Assembly (NCBI GenBank): GCA_001828645.1 | Contig: MHZD01000223.1 | Coordinates: 553 to 8,439, forward strand | Direction: 5' to 3' | Length of the DNA stretch: 7,887 bases | From: Planctomycetes bacterium RIFOXYC2_FULL_41_27 | Lineage (GTDB): Bacteria > Planctomycetota > Brocadiia > Brocadiales > Brocadiaceae | Part shown: one piece after another, positions 5,867 to 7,887 of the stretch | Layout: each line of letters begins with the position of its first letter | Position numbering within the stretch: the first letter of the stretch is position 1 | Made by a program: the position numbers and the translations under genes | The notes under the pieces: generated by a model | Told to the model about the DNA's origin: nothing | Database searches by the model: none | Seen by the model: the letters and a program-made list of their open reading frames with translations, nothing else

Positions 5867-7285
5867 ATGAGTTGGGGAAGGGTCTGTCTTCCCGTGATTT
5901 TTGGCATTGTGGGAATGTTTTTATTTGTACAAGAGAGGGTGTTTCCGTCAGAGGCGTATTTTATCCCCGCAGAGATAAAAGGGCAAATTCTGCGAGCAAT
6001 TGAGGAGTGCAGGGAGTCAGTTGATGTTGCAGTTTTAGATATTACCTCAAAGGATATTTTAAATGCCCTTATTGAAGCTCAGGAACGGGGCGTTCGTATT
6101 AGGATGGTAGTAGTTAGGGAACGCGCTTTAAGGAAAGGGCTATTGTCAAATCAATATAAGAATAAGGAGTTTGCAATTAAGGTATTGGTTCAGAAAGGCA
6201 TTATGCATAATAACTTTGCCATTTTTGATTGTAAATTACTAACAACCGGGTCGTATTCCTGGAATGCGTATGTGGGCAAGTTTAGTCGGGATAACGCCAT
6301 TTTTACAGATGAAACAAAGTTGTTGGTGAAGTATCAACGTGAATTTGATCGTCTGTTCCACGAGGGGATAACTCCGGATATTAAAGAGTCTGTCCCCGTT
6401 GCTGAAGAGAAAGTCGGGAAGATTGATGAGAAACCAACAGTGAATATTTCAAAGGATATCGCTACAGGTGAACGGCCTGTTGTATCGAAATATGGAGTTG
6501 TTATAACGGAGACTTCCGATGGTTATATAAACATGAATTTTGAAGAGTTTAATACGGTCTTTGGAGTTGCGAGTGATTTACCCGATGAACAAAAAGAGGC
6601 CATGTGGAGTCGATGTGTGGGTAAAAGAGTTAAGTGGTGCGGAAAAGTAAATTATATTGGATGGGGTCTGGTAACAGGGTGGATGCTGGGCATAACGCAC
6701 GGTGATACAAGCGTTGAGGTAAAGCTAAACTCCGAAAATAAATCCCATTTTTCTAACGTGAAATACGGTAATACCGTTACCTATACCGGGAAGCTCGATT
6801 CGCGGGTGACGAGGATATTCCCCTATAAACTCGAAGACGGGGATGTGCTTAAAAATGAGAATGCCCCTCCCGGTCCATTAAACCCCGATGAGTTGGCCGC
6901 CAATCCTTATACAATGCCCGTTTCCCAGGGACCAAAAAAAATATTCCTGGTGGAGACTTTTGATGGCTTAGACAATATGTTTGGTAAGGGGAGTAATTTG
7001 TCGGATGCACAAAAGGATGAGGCATGGGGAAAATATAAGGGGAAGTATGTCAGATGGATGGGTCAGATTGTCTATAAGAATTTTAATGTGGCGTCTGGTT
7101 TACGAATCGGAATGATGCAAAAAGAAACGGGAGATATAGAGGTAAAGGTCGGTCTGACGAAAAGGGATAAGGTATTAAAATTCCAGGAAGGTGAAACGGT
7201 GCTCTATACAGGAAGACTGACAGAAAGGTGCGGAAGCCAATCTCCCTATATTTTAGAAGACGGCGATATTATAACGATTAAATAA
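5867..7285 (+). CDS. Exported phospholipase-D-like protein with altered HKD motif and two OB-like C-terminal repeats
   Basis: This 472-aa protein has a signal sequence (residues 1-30, hydrophobic RVCLPVIFGIVGMFLFV, possible cleavage after SEA). Residues about 31-165 resemble the single-motif Nuc/PLD-type nuclease fold: IPAEIKGQILRAIEE, then AVLDITS, then IEAQERGVRI. The motif MHNNFAIFD keeps His114 and Asp121, but position 116 is Asn where HxKxxxxD has Lys. TGSYSW (127-132) and DNAIF (142-146) are conserved. After a linker come two related domains, about 210-328 and 357-470. Each has W-x-G followed by beta-rich sequence, V-x-Y-T-G-(K/R)-L and PY-x-LEDGD, recalling tRNA_anti-like OB folds. The ATG at 5867 has AAGGGG 4 nt upstream; a TTG at 5837 is open in frame but lacks a ribosome site. 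Activity is uncertain because of the lost Lys. Function and substrate are unknown. Confidence 0.75.
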   Translation: MSWGRVCLPVIFGIVGMFLFVQERVFPSEAYFIPAEIKGQILRAIEECRESVDVAVLDITSKDILNALIEAQERGVRIRMVVVRERALRKGLLSNQYKNKEFAIKVLVQKGIMHNNFAIFDCKLLTTGSYSWNAYVGKFSRDNAIFTDETKLLVKYQREFDRLFHEGITPDIKESVPVAEEKVGKIDEKPTVNISKDIATGERPVVSKYGVVITETSDGYINMNFEEFNTVFGVASDLPDEQKEAMWSRCVGKRVKWCGKVNYIGWGLVTGWMLGITHGDTSVEVKLNSENKSHFSNVKYGNTVTYTGKLDSRVTRIFPYKLEDGDVLKNENAPPGPLNPDELAANPYTMPVSQGPKKIFLVETFDGLDNMFGKGSNLSDAQKDEAWGKYKGKYVRWMGQIVYKNFNVASGLRIGMMQKETGDIEVKVGLTKRDKVLKFQEGETVLYTGRLTERCGSQSPYILEDGDIITIK

Positions 7286-7336
7286 ATGGTAGAAGATAAA
7301 GTTAAGGGATGTTTTGTGGATGGGTTACCAGCCATA

Positions 7337-7358
7337 TTCCGCTTAAGGCGGAAGGAGG
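7337..7358 (+). promoter_or_regulatory. Hairpin overlapping the ribosome site of the TPR gene
   Basis: TTCCGC (7337-7342) and GCGGAA (7348-7353) form a 6-bp stem with a 5-nt loop. The strong Shine-Dalgarno GAAGGAGG (7351-7358) begins inside the right arm and lies 5 nt before the ATG at 7364. The core AGGAGG (7353-7358) is mostly outside the stem, so any damping of translation would be mild. No U-run follows, so it is not a terminator. Confidence 0.45.
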
Positions 7359-7363
7359 TCGCC

Positions 7364-7887
7364 ATGATAAAAAGATTGGTACTTATACCGATTATTGTTT
7401 TCATAACGCTCGTTGGGTTAAAAGGAATAGTAATCGCTGCGGAAGGTTATGAGACGGCAGTTAATGAAGGAAATGTCTGTGTTCGTAAGCAAATGTATCA
7501 GGAGGCGCTGGATGCCTATGAGCGCGCCATTCAGTTAAAACCGGACGCCTCTGAGGCGTGGTATAATAAAGCGGTTGTGCTTGATTATTTGGGAAAATAT
7601 GGAGAAGCCGTCAATTCATTTGAAAAAGCCATCCAATATAAACCCGATTATTACGAAGCCTGGTATATGAAGGGAAGGGCTTTGGACCATGAGGCCCAGT
7701 ATGAAGAGGCAATTAAAGCATTTGATAAGGCCATAGAAATAAAACCCGATTATATTCCTGCATTGTATAATAAGGGGAACGTGCTTGACCATATCGGAAA
7801 CGTCGATGCGGCAGCCGAAACCTACGATCGCATTATAAAGTTAAAGCCGGATGCGTATGAGGCATGGAACAATAAAGGCCTGGCATT
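7364..7887 (+). CDS. Exported tetratricopeptide-repeat protein, 3' end beyond the window
   Basis: TPR proteins are helical-repeat scaffolds for protein binding; the partner here is unknown. The visible 174 residues start with a signal peptide (MIKRLVLIPI, hydrophobic to VIAA, cleavage near residue 25-26). Consecutive 34-residue TPRs follow at about 30-63, 64-97, 98-131 and 132-165, with a fifth beginning at 166. Each carries the A-W/L-Y-N/M-K-G/A start, the Y-x-EA or equivalent middle and a closing KPD. The repeats are regular and very similar, as in recently amplified arrays. The start at 7364 has a strong GAAGGAGG site. An in-frame ATG at 7286, touching the stop of the preceding gene, would add 26 residues but lacks a ribosome site and would bury the signal peptide. 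It lies 78 bp after the phospholipase-D-like gene on the same strand, so co-transcription is plausible. Confidence 0.88.
   Translation, partial: MIKRLVLIPIIVFITLVGLKGIVIAAEGYETAVNEGNVCVRKQMYQEALDAYERAIQLKPDASEAWYNKAVVLDYLGKYGEAVNSFEKAIQYKPDYYEAWYMKGRALDHEAQYEEAIKAFDKAIEIKPDYIPALYNKGNVLDHIGNVDAAAETYDRIIKLKPDAYEAWNNKGLA

Noticed and set aside
7286..7363. Start of the TPR gene at the ATG at 7286, overlapping the preceding stop region
   Set aside because: It is in frame but has no ribosome site, while 7364 has GAAGGAGG at good spacing and begins directly with a signal peptide.

Overview
The window looks like a chromosomal stretch from a Gram-negative-type bacterium. Three products (DegP, a phospholipase-D-like protein and a TPR protein) carry N-terminal export signals, and the promoters are of sigma-70 type. 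The three-domain NifU paired with NifS, the secreted TPR protein and the many short palindromic repeats between genes would fit an anammox planctomycete (Brocadiales). That placement is an inference from general appearance; nothing here proves it.

Layout from left to right. (1) 1-903, minus strand: the N-terminal 60% of a cytosolic leucyl aminopeptidase (pepA), running off the left edge and preceded by a textbook consensus promoter. (2) 904-1548: a 645-bp divergent gap. It holds the pepA promoter, a nested inverted-repeat element (995-1256), a nested C/G-rich hairpin element (1281-1354), a 31-bp palindrome (1413-1443) and a good nifU promoter. I see no gene or recognisable structured RNA in it. 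(3) 1549-3599, plus strand: nifU and nifS, two GTG-started genes overlapping by 4 bp, encoding the scaffold and the cysteine desulfurase of an Fe-S cluster assembly system. No nitrogenase gene is in view, so a general Fe-S role is at least as likely as a nitrogen-fixation role. (4) 3600-4098: a 499-bp convergent gap filled by four overlapping or adjacent inverted-repeat structures and no gene. (5) 4099-5649, minus strand: a DegP/HtrA periplasmic serine protease with an intact triad and two PDZ domains. (6) 5650-5866: a short divergent promoter region. (7) 5867-7285, plus strand: an exported single-motif phospholipase-D-like protein whose HKD motif has Asn in place of the catalytic Lys, followed by two copies of a roughly 115-residue domain that resembles an OB fold. 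(8) 7364-7887, plus strand: the start of an exported TPR-repeat protein, running off the right edge.

Functionally, pepA, nifUS and degP are housekeeping genes (peptide turnover, Fe-S assembly, envelope protein quality control) under separate promoters. The last two genes point the same way, 78 bp apart, and may form an operon for two exported proteins of unknown role. The least ordinary items are the phospholipase-D-like/tandem-repeat protein and the dense, nested palindromic repeats confined to the two large gaps.
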